From Gilliamella sp. wkB178 (GTDB taxonomy: Bacteria; Pseudomonadota; Gammaproteobacteria; Enterobacterales; Orbaceae): 64,000 bases of DNA. The notes under the pieces were generated by a model, which was not told the DNA's origin, made no database searches, and saw only the letters and a program-made list of their open reading frames with translations. Where the stretch lies: assembly GCF_001690705.1 (NCBI RefSeq), contig NZ_LZGK01000011.1, forward strand, positions 372,001-436,000, in the 5' to 3' direction. Numbering within the stretch: position 1 is the stretch's first letter; every line of letters starts with the position of its first letter. Of the stretch, positions 1 to 11,421 are shown piece by piece. Position numbers and translations under genes: made by a program.

Positions 1-422
1 TGATTAATAAACTGGTTAAGAACAAAATCACTTTAGAAATAGCACTAACTAGTAACCGTATTTTGGTCAATGAGCTTCACGGTGATATTAATAATCATCC
101 AGTGAAAAAACTCTATGATCAGGGCGTCAGAATCACACTCAATACTGATGATGCTGGTATTTTTGGTACCGATATCGACAAAGAATATCAAATAGCCCAA
201 ACGGTATTTCATTTTTCTAGGTTAGAATTACTGGATATCTCGTTATGTGGTATCTATGCTGCTTTTGTTGACAATAACGTAAAGCAACGATTAACCAATA
301 AAATTTTAGCTAGTTTTACTGCAAATGATAGAACTGCACTCAAACAAGCGATCGCTAACAAAAAATATCATCCAGCTATACAAGCCCGATTGCTTGAATA
401 TCAAAAACTGTTAGCACAATAG
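1..422 (+). CDS. add: Adenosine deaminase, C-terminal part (5' end outside window)
   Basis: The reading frame is open from the first base, so this is the last ~139 residues of a gene that begins before the window. Adenosine deaminase hydrolyses (deoxy)adenosine to (deoxy)inosine in purine salvage. The fragment shows the family's LTSN motif (at about base 48), an HP pair (NNHPVKKL) and the LNTDD motif that carries the zinc-ligand aspartate, followed by FGTD. The residue after NTDD is Ala where Pro is usual. An in-frame TTG at 63 is only an internal leucine codon. cdd, pdp and a UshA-type nucleotidase follow on the same strand, which makes a nucleoside-salvage neighbourhood. Confidence 0.9.
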   Translation, partial: INKLVKNKITLEIALTSNRILVNELHGDINNHPVKKLYDQGVRITLNTDDAGIFGTDIDKEYQIAQTVFHFSRLELLDISLCGIYAAFVDNNVKQRLTNKILASFTANDRTALKQAIANKKYHPAIQARLLEYQKLLAQ

Positions 423-469
423 AGTTAAACAATAACAAAATGAAGTTTATTTATTTTAAAAAGTAACGA

Positions 470-1113
<644 letters not shown>

Positions 1114-1221
1114 TTGGCAAAATCGTGTAATCCCAATAATTAAAACAATCAGCAATGCAGTTATTGATAATAAAACCGATACACTAAGCTGATTAAGCTA
1201 TTTTAAAAGAGACTTATAATA

Positions 1222-2523
1222 ATGAGATTTGTAGATATAATTGAAAAAAAACGTGATGGTAAACCATTATCTACCGAAGAAATTCAATTTTTTATTACTA
1301 ACTATACCAATGGTACTATTCCTGATTATCAAGTTAGTGCTTTACTTATGGTTATATACTTTCAAGGAATGACTTCCAAAGAATGTGCCGATTTAACACA
1401 AGCAATGATGCTTTCTGGTGATACCGTCGATCTATCTTCAATTAAAGGTATTAAAGTTGATAAGCATTCAACTGGTGGTGTAGGTGATACCACCACATTA
1501 GTGCTAGCGCCTTTGGTTGCTGCCTTAGGCGTTCCTGTGGCTAAAATGTCAGGTCGGGGATTGGGCCATACTGGTGGAACTACCGATAAATTTGAATCTA
1601 TTCCTGGCTTCAAAATTGAATTAGATAAACAAGATTTTATTAATCAAGTTAATCAAAAAGGTGTTGCTGTTATTGGGCAATCAGGTAATTTAACACCAGC
1701 TGATAAAAAACTCTATTCCTTGCGTGATGTAACCGGCTCAGTTAATTCTATCCCACTTATTGCTAGCTCAATAATGAGTAAAAAATTAGCTGCGGGGGCT
1801 GATGCCATTGTACTTGACGTCAAAACTGGAGATGGCGCCTTAATGAAAGACATGGCGGACTCAGAGAAACTGGCACATGAAATGGTTAATATTGGTAACC
1901 AAATTGGGCGCCGGACAATGGCGATAATTTCTGACATGTCCCAACCACTCGGATTTGCTATCGGTAATGCGCTAGAAATTAAAGAAGCGATTGATACCTT
2001 AAAAGGCCAAGGCCCTGCTGATTTAACCGAACTAGTATTAACTCTAGGTAGCCAGATGGTAGTACTGGCTAATAAAGCCAAAACGTTAGACGAAGCGCGA
2101 GAAAAACTACAAACCGCAATAAAAGATGGTCAAGCGATTACTAAATTCAAAACTATGATTGCGGCTCAAGGCGGTGATAGTTCTATTGTAGATCATCCAG
2201 AAAAACTGGCTAATGCACCTTATCAAATTGAATTACCTGCTTTACAATCTGGTTATGTGGCCAAAATTGTTGCTGACCAAATCGGTATTGCAGCGATGCA
2301 ATTAGGTGCAGGAAGAGCCACAAAAGAAGATATTATTGATCCTGCTGTTGGTATTGTATTGCACAAAAAAGTAGGAGATAAAGTAACTAAAGGAGAATCA
2401 CTATTAACTATTCATGCTAACACTGACAAGTTAGAGGTAATTAAACAAAAACTGTATGACAATATTATTATCGGTGATAGCGCTAAACAACCTCAGCTTA
2501 TTTATAAGGTGATTACCGAATAG
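1222..2523 (+). CDS. pdp: Pyrimidine-nucleoside phosphorylase (Bacillus Pdp type)
   Basis: This enzyme cleaves thymidine, uridine or deoxyuridine with phosphate to give free base and (deoxy)ribose-1-phosphate. It has 433 residues, the length of Bacillus Pdp. The phosphate-binding KHSTGGVGD lies at residues 81-89, followed by [13 protein letters not shown], a run [19 protein letters not shown], and the C-terminal barrel-sandwich domain (GAGRATKED). From memory, the wording is closer to Firmicute Pdp than to enterobacterial DeoA. It sits with cdd and a nucleotidase as a salvage cluster, without deoC, deoB or deoD next to it. DeoA is the alternative family name. Confidence 0.9.
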   Translation: MRFVDIIEKKRDGKPLSTEEIQFFITNYTNGTIPDYQVSALLMVIYFQGMTSKECADLTQAMMLSGDTVDLSSIKGIKVDKHSTGGVGDTTTLVLAPLVAALGVPVAKMSGRGLGHTGGTTDKFESIPGFKIELDKQDFINQVNQKGVAVIGQSGNLTPADKKLYSLRDVTGSVNSIPLIASSIMSKKLAAGADAIVLDVKTGDGALMKDMADSEKLAHEMVNIGNQIGRRTMAIISDMSQPLGFAIGNALEIKEAIDTLKGQGPADLTELVLTLGSQMVVLANKAKTLDEAREKLQTAIKDGQAITKFKTMIAAQGGDSSIVDHPEKLANAPYQIELPALQSGYVAKIVADQIGIAAMQLGAGRATKEDIIDPAVGIVLHKKVGDKVTKGESLLTIHANTDKLEVIKQKLYDNIIIGDSAKQPQLIYKVITE

Positions 2524-2553
2524 TAAAAATAGTATAAGGATTTAGGAGACACC

Positions 2554-4239
2554 ATGTATCATTTTAATCTTAATAAAAAACTGTCATTAATAGTTTGTTT
2601 GGGTTTATTTTCCATGAGTTCAATGGCTGGCGTTTCTACTAACAGCTCAGCCATATCCACTTGGGAAAAGAATAAACCCTACCAAATTACTATTTTACAT
2701 ACTAACGATCATCATGGTCGTTTTTGGCAAAATGATATTGGCGAATATGGACTTGCAGCCCAAAAAACTGTCGTTGATCAAATTCGTCAAGAAGTCACTG
2801 CTAAAGGCGGTAAATTGTTATTACTGTCAGGCGGTGACATTAATACTGGTGTACCTGAATCAGATGTATTACAAGCTAAACCTGATTTTATGGGTATGAA
2901 TGAAATTGGCTATGATGCCATGGCGGTGGGTAATCATGAATTTGATCACCCATTACCAGTTATCCGTGAACAACAAAAATGGGCTAACTTCCCATTTTTA
3001 TCCGCAAATACTTATTTCAAAAATAGTGAAAATCGGGTTTTTGATGCATATAAAATGTTTGATTTAAATGGAGTTAGAGTAGCGGTATTTGGTTTAACTA
3101 CAGATGATACTATTTTTCTGGCTTCACCTAAAAATACTGATGGCGTCGAATTCCGTAAAACATTACCCGAAGCGCAAAAGATCATCAAACAAATAAAAAC
3201 AACTGAACGCCCGGATATGATTATTGCTGTCACTCACATGGGCCATTATGAAAATGGTGAACATGGTACGATGGCGCCAGGCGATGTTGAATTAGCTCGC
3301 GGATTACCAGCTGGTGATTTAGATATGATTGTGGGTGGGCATTCGCAAAATCCTGTTTGTATGGCTAGCCCAAATAAACGAATTACTGAATATGTACCCG
3401 GCACACCATGTGCTCCTGACCAACAAAATGGCACGTGGATTGTACAAGCTCATGAATGGGGAAAATATGTTGGCCGAGCTGATTTTATTTTCTTAAATGG
3501 TAAATTAACGTTACAAAATTATCAATTAATCCCCATTAATTTAAAAAAAGAAGTCGATAATAATAACGGTACCAAAAAACTAGAATATTACACCAAAGAA
3601 ATCCCGCAAAATAAACCGTTGTTAGATAGCTTAACTCCTTATCAAGAACAAGGTAAACAACAGTTATTGATCAAGAGTGGCCAATTAACAGGTCGTCTTG
3701 AAGGTGACCGTAACATTGTTAGGTATCAACAAAGTAATATGGGGCAATTATTACTGAGTGCCTTTATTGAAAAAACGGGTGCCGATATTGGTGTTATGTC
3801 CGGTGGCATGATTCGTGATTCTCTAATAGAAGGTAATATTACTTATCGCGATATTTTAAAAGTAGAACCTTTTGGCAATACTGTGGTTTATTTTAATTTA
3901 ACTGGTGCTGAATTGATTGATTATTTAAAAGTCGCACTGAGCAAAAATCCGGGGTCAGGTGGATACGCTCATTTTAAAAATCTGATAATTACTAAAGATG
4001 GCGATAACATAATCGAGGTAAAAATTAAAAATGAACCTATCGATTTACAAAAAAGTTATCGCATTGCTAGCTTAGACTTTTTAGCTGCTGGTGGAGATGG
4101 TTATCCTGTTACTAACACATTGCCAAGTTATGTTGATACTGGCTATCGTGATGCCGATGCCGTAAAACAATACTTTGAAACTCATTCACCTATTAATGCA
4201 ACTGATTATGAGCCGGTGCCATTTATTTTTAGTAAATAA
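2554..4239 (+). CDS. ushA: Periplasmic 5'-nucleotidase / UDP-sugar hydrolase (UshA family)
   Basis: This 561-residue exported metallophosphoesterase removes phosphate from extracellular nucleotides, and UshA proper also cleaves UDP-sugars, so that nucleosides can be imported. An N-terminal signal peptide (KK, then a hydrophobic stretch, ending near SSMA at residue 25) is followed by the dinuclear-metal motifs HTNDHHGRF, GGDINTG, GNHEFDHP, THMGHY and GGHSQN. The C-terminal substrate domain begins around SNMGQLLLSAF and contains SGGMIRDSL and AAGGDGYP. A clear AGGAGA ribosome binding site precedes the ATG, and the gene lies 30 bp after pdp. The deaminase and phosphorylase upstream would consume its products. 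A hairpin follows the stop codon. Confidence 0.9.
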   Translation: MYHFNLNKKLSLIVCLGLFSMSSMAGVSTNSSAISTWEKNKPYQITILHTNDHHGRFWQNDIGEYGLAAQKTVVDQIRQEVTAKGGKLLLLSGGDINTGVPESDVLQAKPDFMGMNEIGYDAMAVGNHEFDHPLPVIREQQKWANFPFLSANTYFKNSENRVFDAYKMFDLNGVRVAVFGLTTDDTIFLASPKNTDGVEFRKTLPEAQKIIKQIKTTERPDMIIAVTHMGHYENGEHGTMAPGDVELARGLPAGDLDMIVGGHSQNPVCMASPNKRITEYVPGTPCAPDQQNGTWIVQAHEWGKYVGRADFIFLNGKLTLQNYQLIPINLKKEVDNNNGTKKLEYYTKEIPQNKPLLDSLTPYQEQGKQQLLIKSGQLTGRLEGDRNIVRYQQSNMGQLLLSAFIEKTGADIGVMSGGMIRDSLIEGNITYRDILKVEPFGNTVVYFNLTGAELIDYLKVALSKNPGSGGYAHFKNLIITKDGDNIIEVKIKNEPIDLQKSYRIASLDFLAAGGDGYPVTNTLPSYVDTGYRDADAVKQYFETHSPINATDYEPVPFIFSK

Positions 4240-4269
4240 TTTACTCAATTAAATGATATAAATAAAACT

Positions 4270-4300
4270 GAGATAACCACTTTTATTTGGTTATCTCTAT
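4270..4300 (+). terminator. Hairpin terminator after the nucleotidase
   Basis: A 10-bp perfect stem (GAGATAACCA, 4270-4279, with TGGTTATCTC, 4288-4297) has an 8-base loop and is followed by an AT-rich tail without a long U-run. It probably ends the pdp-ushA transcript. The rest of 4301-4508 is AT-rich with no gene I can support. Confidence 0.55.
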
Positions 4301-4508
4301 AATTTAATAAAAGCACTAATAGCCCAACTTTATAATTATAATACCATTGCTTACACCATAATTACTTTCAATCTATTTTTTTCATTTATTACTGCAGATC
4401 CTAATATTAAATAATTAATTCTATTTTAACCACAAACATAACTAATTGTTATTAAATGTATATTTTTACTATTTTTTGATAATCTTAAAAAAACCTTAAA
4501 ATATAATT

Positions 4509-4527
4509 GTAAATGATTATCATTTAG
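4509..4527. promoter_or_regulatory. Fur box upstream of the siderophore receptor
   Basis: A 15-bp near-perfect palindrome AAATGATTATCATTT at 4511-4525 matches the core of the Fur consensus (GATAATGATAATCATTATC). It lies ~45 bp before the receptor ATG, where it would overlap the promoter. Iron-bound Fur should repress the receptor-esterase pair. Confidence 0.85.
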
Positions 4528-4568
4528 TTTAGACTGCGCAAGTTTTAATCAACTCCTGAGAGGCTAAA

Positions 4569-6791
4569 ATGTCTATTTGTCAACTAAAACTAAGTAAAAT
4601 TTCAGCATTAATAATAGCAAGTATGTTTGTTATGCCCGCCATAGCAGATGAAACGGCCAACGATGATGATAAAACCGATGACGTTATGTATGTAGAAGGA
4701 AAAACAGAGTATGCCACTGGTCGTGTTAATGGTATTGTAGCTACACGAAGTATGCTAGCAACCAAAACTGATATTCCATTAATCAAAACGCCACAGTCAG
4801 TTTCTGTTATTACTCGAGATCAAATGGATTTGCAAAATGCCGCATCAGTTTCGCAAGCGTTGCGTTATTCTGCTAGTGTATTTACCGAATATCGTGGTGA
4901 TTCAAACCGTTCCGATGAAGTTATTATTCGTGGATTCGGTTATGCTCCTCGTTATTTAGATGGTCTTAATTATTCCGGAACCATGAATTCACGTAATGTG
5001 GCTTTAAATCCTTGGTTACTGGAACGAGTAGAAGTCATTAGAGGTCCTTCCTCTTCTCTTTATGGGCAAAGCTCTGCTGGAGGATTAATTGGTATGACCA
5101 GTAAACGCCCTACGGCTGAAACGATTCGTCATGTACAAGTCCGCGCCGGTAATCAACGTTTACGTGAAGCTGCCTTCGATTTTGGTGGTGCCATAAGCGA
5201 CAATTTATTGTTCCGCTTAAATGGTATTGGTACGGAACGTGATGCCCAACCTAAATTTGTGCGGGATGAAAGTGTAGCTATAGCACCAGCACTTACTTGG
5301 ATGCCATCTGAAAACACCACTTTTACCCTATTAACTAGCTATCAAAAAGATCCTGATGCCAACGAACGTAACTTTTTACCCAAACGTGGTACCATTGATA
5401 AAAGTCATGGTAAAGTCCCTTATGACTTTGCGGTGAGTGATCCTAATTTCTTCGATTCTTGGCGTGAACAATATTCTACCGGTTATGCCTTAGAGCATGA
5501 TTTTAACGATAGTCTTACTTTTAGACAAAATCTACGTTACACCAAAAATACCCAACGCTATAAATATATGGTATATACTTTTGATGATGACGATGCTAAA
5601 ACAAGTATTTATCGTCGACCACAAATAGAACATATTAATAATAAAGAATTAACCGTAGATAATCGTCTTGAGTCATTATTTGATACCGGCATGGTAACTC
5701 ATAATGCCACTTTAGGCTTCGATTATAAATGGAATCGCGATGATAATCAGCTAAATCGAGCTTCAAATGGTTATATAATTGATTGGAAGCATCCTAAATA
5801 TCATATAACTGTTCCTAAAGCTGGCGATCCTTTAAAACCATTTGATGATAAATTACAAAGATTATCGCAATTGGGGGTTTACATTCAAGATCAACTTGAG
5901 ATTAATCAATTTAATATATTATTATCAGGCCGTTACGATCATTCAAAAGTTAATATTAAAAAAAGATATGATTCAGGTGATTTAATGCATGACCGACTTT
6001 CAGTAAATGATGATGCTTTTACTACACGTGTTGGGGTTTTGTATGCGTTTGAAAATGGTATTTCTCCTTATATTAATTATAGTACCTCATTTGAACCAAA
6101 TGCCGATATTGATGAAAAAGGTAAAGCATTTAAACCATCCAAAGCTAAAGAAGTTGAGGCTGGGGTAAAATATCAAATACCTAATAGTAAAACATTACTT
6201 AGCGCGGCTGTCTATCAATTAGATGAGCATGATGAAGTAACTTATGACTATAGCATTTTCCACAAACGCCAAGTTGGTAAAATTCGTTCAAAAGGTGCTG
6301 AATTTGAGGCTCATTCCGAACTAACCAAAAATATAGACTTAATTGCGACCTATAGCTATGGTGATAGTAAATACAAAAAAACCTCTATTTCTACTCTAAA
6401 AGGTAAACCAGTGGAAAGAAACCCTCGTCATCAGGCTTCATTATGGGCGGATTATAAATTTATTGATGGCATATTTGATGGTTTATCCAGCGGCTTTGGT
6501 GTGCGTTATGTTGGCACTACAAATGCTTACGATGTTCTTACTGTTAAAGATGCTGCAGGTAATAATCATTACGGAATAAGAAAACGATTTGAAGTGCCAG
6601 TTTATACTCTTTATGATTGGACTTTACGCTATGATTTATCTGCTAAAATGCCAAGCTTAAAAGGCCTAACTTTACAAGTTAATGCTAATAATTTATTTAA
6701 TAAACATTATGTTTCTGCTTGTGGAACTGATACTTCTTGTTTCTATGGTTTGGAACGTCAAGTTTCAGCATCCTTAAATTATGATTGGTAA
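4569..6791 (+). CDS. TonB-dependent siderophore receptor
   Basis: This 740-residue outer-membrane receptor would import a ferric siderophore using TonB energy. It has a signal peptide ending near PAIA (residue 26), then a plug domain (TPQSVSVITRDQMD, VIIRGFGYAPRYLDG, RVEVIRGPSSSLYGQ), then a 22-strand barrel whose last residues SLNYDW give the usual aromatic C-terminus. The layout is that of the FhuA/FoxA/FpvA siderophore-receptor family. The exact ligand cannot be read from sequence, but the overlapping esterase gene points to a triester catecholate such as enterobactin or salmochelin. A GAGAGG ribosome binding site precedes the ATG, and a Fur box lies upstream. Confidence 0.92.
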   Translation: MSICQLKLSKISALIIASMFVMPAIADETANDDDKTDDVMYVEGKTEYATGRVNGIVATRSMLATKTDIPLIKTPQSVSVITRDQMDLQNAASVSQALRYSASVFTEYRGDSNRSDEVIIRGFGYAPRYLDGLNYSGTMNSRNVALNPWLLERVEVIRGPSSSLYGQSSAGGLIGMTSKRPTAETIRHVQVRAGNQRLREAAFDFGGAISDNLLFRLNGIGTERDAQPKFVRDESVAIAPALTWMPSENTTFTLLTSYQKDPDANERNFLPKRGTIDKSHGKVPYDFAVSDPNFFDSWREQYSTGYALEHDFNDSLTFRQNLRYTKNTQRYKYMVYTFDDDDAKTSIYRRPQIEHINNKELTVDNRLESLFDTGMVTHNATLGFDYKWNRDDNQLNRASNGYIIDWKHPKYHITVPKAGDPLKPFDDKLQRLSQLGVYIQDQLEINQFNILLSGRYDHSKVNIKKRYDSGDLMHDRLSVNDDAFTTRVGVLYAFENGISPYINYSTSFEPNADIDEKGKAFKPSKAKEVEAGVKYQIPNSKTLLSAAVYQLDEHDEVTYDYSIFHKRQVGKIRSKGAEFEAHSELTKNIDLIATYSYGDSKYKKTSISTLKGKPVERNPRHQASLWADYKFIDGIFDGLSSGFGVRYVGTTNAYDVLTVKDAAGNNHYGIRKRFEVPVYTLYDWTLRYDLSAKMPSLKGLTLQVNANNLFNKHYVSACGTDTSCFYGLERQVSASLNYDW

Positions 6792-8358
6792 ATTTTTGTT
6801 ACATAAAAACAAGCAATTCTGGTTAAGTGGAATTGCTTTATTAGCATTACCTTTATGTGGTAATGCTAATTTACCTTGTTTATCTTTAGCTCCTGAAATA
6901 ACGACGACTAGTCAGCAATTGGATAATACTGGCAAATTTTGTTTACAAATCTTTTTTAATCAAGGGGATCTGATCGAAGGCAATTACATGTCGATAGCTA
7001 AATTAGATCTTGTAACTGTTGACCATCAATACATCCGGCAATTGAGTGGCAATGGTAATGAATTTATTTTTACGGTGCCACAAAGTGATAATTATCAACT
7101 TATTATGAACGGTCAACCTAATCAATCGTTTACACTGACTTGGCAAACTACACCAGCCAATACACCTAAAGCCTATACATTAATTAGCCCTGAGTTAATT
7201 AAACTAGAGCAAGCCTTATTAACCAATAAAGATACTAGTGTTTTTTGGCATAAAATCGCTGAGCAAGGCACACCTTTAATCGAACCCTATGATGAAAATA
7301 ATGTGATAATGACCTTTTTATGGCGGGGAGAGTTAAATAATATCAAAATATTTGGTTCACCAACTGGTGATCACGATGATTTATATCATCTGGATAATAG
7401 TGATGTTTGGTTCCGTAGTTACATCGTTCCGAAAACGACTCGTTATAGTTATCAACTAGCACCTAATATTCCAATAACCGCTAAACCAATAAAGGAACAA
7501 AGGCATGCTATTGTTGCAACTGCTCAGCAAGATCCACTAAATCCTCATTTTTACCCAAGTGATGGAGTCGATAAATTCCATCGCGAATCTTATGTTGAAC
7601 TTGCTGACGCACCAGTACAATTTGGTATTAAACCAGAAATAAACTCACCGAAAGGCAGTTTAACTCAACATAAGTTTAAAAGTCATATTTTAAATAATGA
7701 ACGCGATATCACGATTTACTGGCCAGCTAATATCCAAACATTGCCACCTGATGATTTAAACTTAGTTATTTTATTTGATAGTCGCCAGTATCAACAAAAA
7801 ACCGCTATTATTAACATAATGGATAACTTAATCGCGCATAAAAAAATTACGCCGACTATTTTGGTTATGCTTGATACCTTGGATAGCCAAACACGTTCCC
7901 AAGAATTACCCCCTAATTCAACTAAATTAGCAGATAGCATTGCCGCCGAGTTATTACCTTGGTTAAAACAACAACAGATTAATGTTAAACCGACTAATAC
8001 TGTTATTGCCGGATCTAGTTTTGGTGGATTAGCTTCGTCTTATATTGCTTTTCTATATCCACAATATTTTCCGAAGGTATTGAGTTTATCTGGTTCTTAT
8101 TGGTGGGGGCCGAAAAATCACACCGGTGAATGGCTCAGTGAACAATTTGCCCAACAAGCACCTAAAGCAATTAAATTCTACCTTAATGCTGGTTTATTTG
8201 AAGGCAACTTACTAACCAGTAATCGTCATTTTAGCAATATTTTACGCGCTAAAGGCTATACTTATTTTTACCATGAAACAGCTAGTGGCCACGATTACTT
8301 ACATTGGCAGGGTGAATTTGCTGAAGGATTGCAATATTTATTGAATGCGCACGATTAA
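6781..8358 (+). CDS. Secreted Fes-like siderophore esterase
   Basis: This 525-residue protein has an N-terminal signal-like segment (KNKQ, then a hydrophobic run, ending near GNA at residue 29). An enterochelin-esterase N-domain follows (FLWRGELNNIKIFGSPTGD, then DVWFRSY), and then an alpha/beta-hydrolase domain with G-S-S413-F-G-G and SGH504DYLHW as likely nucleophile and histidine. E. coli Fes is cytoplasmic, so the signal peptide suggests periplasmic hydrolysis of the ferric siderophore, as described for IroE, Cee and PfeE. The start overlaps the receptor's last codons by 11 bp, so the two genes are probably translationally coupled and share Fur control. A lipid or sugar esterase remains possible. 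Confidence 0.85.
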   Translation: MIGKFLLHKNKQFWLSGIALLALPLCGNANLPCLSLAPEITTTSQQLDNTGKFCLQIFFNQGDLIEGNYMSIAKLDLVTVDHQYIRQLSGNGNEFIFTVPQSDNYQLIMNGQPNQSFTLTWQTTPANTPKAYTLISPELIKLEQALLTNKDTSVFWHKIAEQGTPLIEPYDENNVIMTFLWRGELNNIKIFGSPTGDHDDLYHLDNSDVWFRSYIVPKTTRYSYQLAPNIPITAKPIKEQRHAIVATAQQDPLNPHFYPSDGVDKFHRESYVELADAPVQFGIKPEINSPKGSLTQHKFKSHILNNERDITIYWPANIQTLPPDDLNLVILFDSRQYQQKTAIINIMDNLIAHKKITPTILVMLDTLDSQTRSQELPPNSTKLADSIAAELLPWLKQQQINVKPTNTVIAGSSFGGLASSYIAFLYPQYFPKVLSLSGSYWWGPKNHTGEWLSEQFAQQAPKAIKFYLNAGLFEGNLLTSNRHFSNILRAKGYTYFYHETASGHDYLHWQGEFAEGLQYLLNAHD

Positions 8359-8387
8359 TATGTAAGCATATGGTATTAAGCTTTATT

Positions 8388-8427
8388 ATATGGTTCCGTT
8401 ACTATTAATTAACGGAACCATATTTTT
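8388..8427. terminator. Terminator between convergent esterase gene and tex
   Basis: A 13-bp perfect inverted repeat (8388-8400 with 8411-8423, loop of 10) is followed on the plus strand by a T-run. It sits between two convergent genes and could stop transcription from either side. Confidence 0.8.
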
Positions 8428-8449
8428 TACGTTTTAATACACAATAATT

Positions 8450-10756
8450 TTATTTATTTTTGTTAAACGCAGCGGCAAAGGCATTCCCCATAGCACTATT
8501 ACCTATAGAATGGTTATGTTTTTGAGGTTTAGCCGTTACTGATTTACCGTTAGCTGATTTGCTTGAATTTTGTTTAGGCATGACTGCGTCATCGAGCCGC
8601 ATGGTTAACGCAATACGTTTACGAGCAATATCCACTTCCACCACTTTTACTTTAACAATATCCCCTGCTTTCACCACTGTTCTTGGGTCATCAACAAATT
8701 TATTGGATAAAGCTGAAATATGCACTAAACCATCTTGATGCACGCCAATATCAACAAATGCACCAAAGTTAGTTACATTGGTTACAGCACCTTCCATAAC
8801 CATACCAACTTTTAAATCTTGCATTGTTTCAATATTGTCGGCGAACTGCGCGGTTTTAAATTCTGGTCTTGGATCGCGCCCAGGTTTATCCAATTCTTTA
8901 ATAATGTCAGTTACCGTTGGCACACCAAAATGATCATCTACATAATCAACTGCTTTAAGTGATTTTAAATAATTAGTATCACCTAAAATTTCTTTTAGTG
9001 ATTTATGATTCTTGTCTAAAATACGCTCAACTACTGGATAAGCTTCTGGGTGAACTGCTGAAGCATCTAATGGATTGTTGCCATTAGTAATGCGTAAAAA
9101 ACCGGCACATTGCTCAAAGGCTTTTGGACCTAAGCGTGCTACTTTTAATAACTGTTTACGATCGGAAAATTGGCCATTTTCATTACGCCAGTCAATAATA
9201 TTTTGAGCGATAACTTTATTTAATCCGGCAATACGCGCCAATAACATCATTGAGGCGGTATTTAAATTTACCCCAACCGCATTTACCCCATCTTCTACCA
9301 CTGCATCAAGCTTTTTCGCCAATAAGGTTTGACTCACATCGTGTTGGTACTGCCCCACTCCAATTGATTTAGGATCGATTTTAACTAACTCAGCTAAAGG
9401 ATCTTGTAAGCGCCGGGCAATAGATACTGCACCACGAATTGATACATCCAGATCTGGAAACTCTTGAGCAGCTAGTTCAGAGGCAGAATAAACTGATGCT
9501 CCGGCCTCACTAACAATCACTTTTTGCGCTTTTACTTCCGGGTATTTCTTTTGTACATCTAAATAAAAGCGTTCAGTTTCCCGTGAAGCGGTACCATTAC
9601 CAATTGCAACCAATTCAACTTGATACTTAATACAAAGTGCCGCTATTATCATGGCTGCTTTATCAGCTTGGCCGGTATGCGGATAGATAGTTTCAGTCGC
9701 AACCAGTTTACCCGTGGCATCCACCACCGCGATTTTAACACCAGTGCGTAATCCGGGATCCATACCCATGGTAACTTTCATACCCGCTGGTGCTGCCATT
9801 AACATATCATGTAAATTAGCCGCAAATACATCGATAGCTTCTTGCTCTGCATTTTCGCGCAGAGTAGTCATTAATTCAGTTTCCATATGCAGCAAAATCT
9901 TAATGCGCCAAGTCCAATTAATCACTGCTTTACGCCATTTATCTGCTGGTTGATCATTAAAATGCACGCCTAAATATTCAGTGATAATCTGTTCGCAATA
10001 ACTTTCTTTAGGCGCTTCTTCATATTGAGGATCGGCATTTAAAGAAAGTTGTAAAAAGCCTTCATTACGTCCGCGGAACATAGCTAATGCACGGTGTGAA
10101 GGAACTTTTGATATTAACTCACTTTGGGCAAAATAATCACGGAATTTAGCACCTTCTTCTTCTTTACCACTAACCACTTGTGAAACTAAATGTGCATTGT
10201 TCCACAAATAATGGCGCACTTTAGCTAATAACGCCGCATCTTCAGCGAAGCGTTCCATTAGAATATAACGAGCGCCATCTAATACAGATTTAGTATCAGC
10301 CACACCTTTATCTGCATCTAAATATTTCTCGGCTTCGGTTTCCGGATTCAATGTTGGTGTTTGCCATAAATCATCAGCAAGCGGTTCCAGACCTGCTTCA
10401 ATCGCAATTTGACCACGAGTACGGCGTTTAGGTTTGTAAGGTAAATAAAGATCTTCCAGTTCGGTTTTACTGAGAGTTGAGATAATACTCTTAGATAATT
10501 CTGGTGTTAATTTACCTTGTTCTTCAATAGACTTTAAGATGGTTTGTTTACGATCTTCAAGTTCACGCAAGTAACTTAAACGGCTATCTAAAGTACGTAA
10601 TTGGGTATCATCAAGCCCCCCAGTTACTTCTTTACGATAACGCGCAATAAAAGGAACGGTACTACCTTCGTCTAATAATTGAATCGCAGCTAAAACTTGT
10701 TCTGGTTTTACGGTTAACTCAGCAGCTATAATATGGCTAATTTGATTATTTATCAT
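8450..10756 (-). CDS. tex: Tex family RNA-binding transcription factor
   Basis: Tex (YhgF in E. coli) is a cytoplasmic nucleic-acid-binding protein linked to transcription and RNA metabolism. This 768-residue protein has the family order: N-terminal helical Tex domain, YqgF/RuvC-like domain ([16 protein letters not shown]), helix-hairpin-helix region ([17 protein letters not shown]), and a C-terminal S1 domain ([19 protein letters not shown]) with a basic, asparagine-rich tail. It is divergent from greB, with only 45 bp between the start codons, so the promoters must overlap. The same pair is adjacent in enterobacteria. Confidence 0.95.
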   Translation of the reverse strand: MINNQISHIIAAELTVKPEQVLAAIQLLDEGSTVPFIARYRKEVTGGLDDTQLRTLDSRLSYLRELEDRKQTILKSIEEQGKLTPELSKSIISTLSKTELEDLYLPYKPKRRTRGQIAIEAGLEPLADDLWQTPTLNPETEAEKYLDADKGVADTKSVLDGARYILMERFAEDAALLAKVRHYLWNNAHLVSQVVSGKEEEGAKFRDYFAQSELISKVPSHRALAMFRGRNEGFLQLSLNADPQYEEAPKESYCEQIITEYLGVHFNDQPADKWRKAVINWTWRIKILLHMETELMTTLRENAEQEAIDVFAANLHDMLMAAPAGMKVTMGMDPGLRTGVKIAVVDATGKLVATETIYPHTGQADKAAMIIAALCIKYQVELVAIGNGTASRETERFYLDVQKKYPEVKAQKVIVSEAGASVYSASELAAQEFPDLDVSIRGAVSIARRLQDPLAELVKIDPKSIGVGQYQHDVSQTLLAKKLDAVVEDGVNAVGVNLNTASMMLLARIAGLNKVIAQNIIDWRNENGQFSDRKQLLKVARLGPKAFEQCAGFLRITNGNNPLDASAVHPEAYPVVERILDKNHKSLKEILGDTNYLKSLKAVDYVDDHFGVPTVTDIIKELDKPGRDPRPEFKTAQFADNIETMQDLKVGMVMEGAVTNVTNFGAFVDIGVHQDGLVHISALSNKFVDDPRTVVKAGDIVKVKVVEVDIARKRIALTMRLDDAVMPKQNSSKSANGKSVTAKPQKHNHSIGNSAMGNAFAAAFNKNK

Positions 10757-10801
10757 GATGTCTCAATATATTTTTATCGATTAACGGAATTTGTCTTTAT
10801 T

Positions 10802-11284
10802 ATGAAAAGTGCTAATTATATAACAAGAGAAGGCTACTTAACACTCGGCCGTGAATTGAAATATTTATGGAAAGAAGAAAGGCCCAAAGTTACTCAAGCA
10901 GTCTCAGATGCCGCAGCACTAGGCGATCGCAGTGAAAACGCGGAATATATATACGGTAAACGCCGTCTGCGAGAAATAGATAGGCGCGTGCGTTTTTTAA
11001 GCAAACGCTTAGAATCGCTCACCATTGTTGATCCTGATCCACGCCAAGAAGGTAAAGTCTTTTTTGGTGCCTGGGTAAAATTAGAAGATGAAAATGGTAA
11101 TTTACAAGTTTATCGCATTGTAGGTGCCGATGAATTCGAACCTAAAAAGAACTGGATATCCATCAATAGCCCAGTTGCCAGAGCATTAATCGGTCACAAA
11201 GTCGATGACGAAATCTCCGTCATAACGCCCAATGGTACTGCATTTTACTATATAGTCGCCATTAGTTATCAAGTATTAACTTAA
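10802..11284 (+). CDS. greB: Transcription elongation factor GreB
   Basis: GreB binds the RNA polymerase secondary channel and stimulates cleavage of backtracked transcripts. The 160-residue protein shows the N-terminal coiled coil with the acidic tip (GDRSENAEYIYGKRRLREID) and the C-terminal FKBP-like domain (KVFFGAWVKLEDENG). The frame can start upstream at 10733 inside the divergent tex region, but the ATG at 10802 gives MKSANYITREGY, matching the conserved GreB N-terminus, so I use it. The longer KRRLREIDRR-type helix favours GreB over GreA. Confidence 0.95.
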   Translation: MKSANYITREGYLTLGRELKYLWKEERPKVTQAVSDAAALGDRSENAEYIYGKRRLREIDRRVRFLSKRLESLTIVDPDPRQEGKVFFGAWVKLEDENGNLQVYRIVGADEFEPKKNWISINSPVARALIGHKVDDEISVITPNGTAFYYIVAISYQVLT

Positions 11285-11421
11285 GCAAATGCTATCGCTA
11301 AATTTTAGATAAAAACATATGTAACCGTAGATTATGTCCATACATACCATTTCTTGGTATATATAAATCCTAGCCAATTAAGTATATAATCTTTACCAGT
11401 TTATTATTTACTTAACTTATT

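Noticed and set aside
1362-2081. Minus-strand ORFs opposite pdp
   Set aside because: Shadow frames of a well-supported conserved gene.
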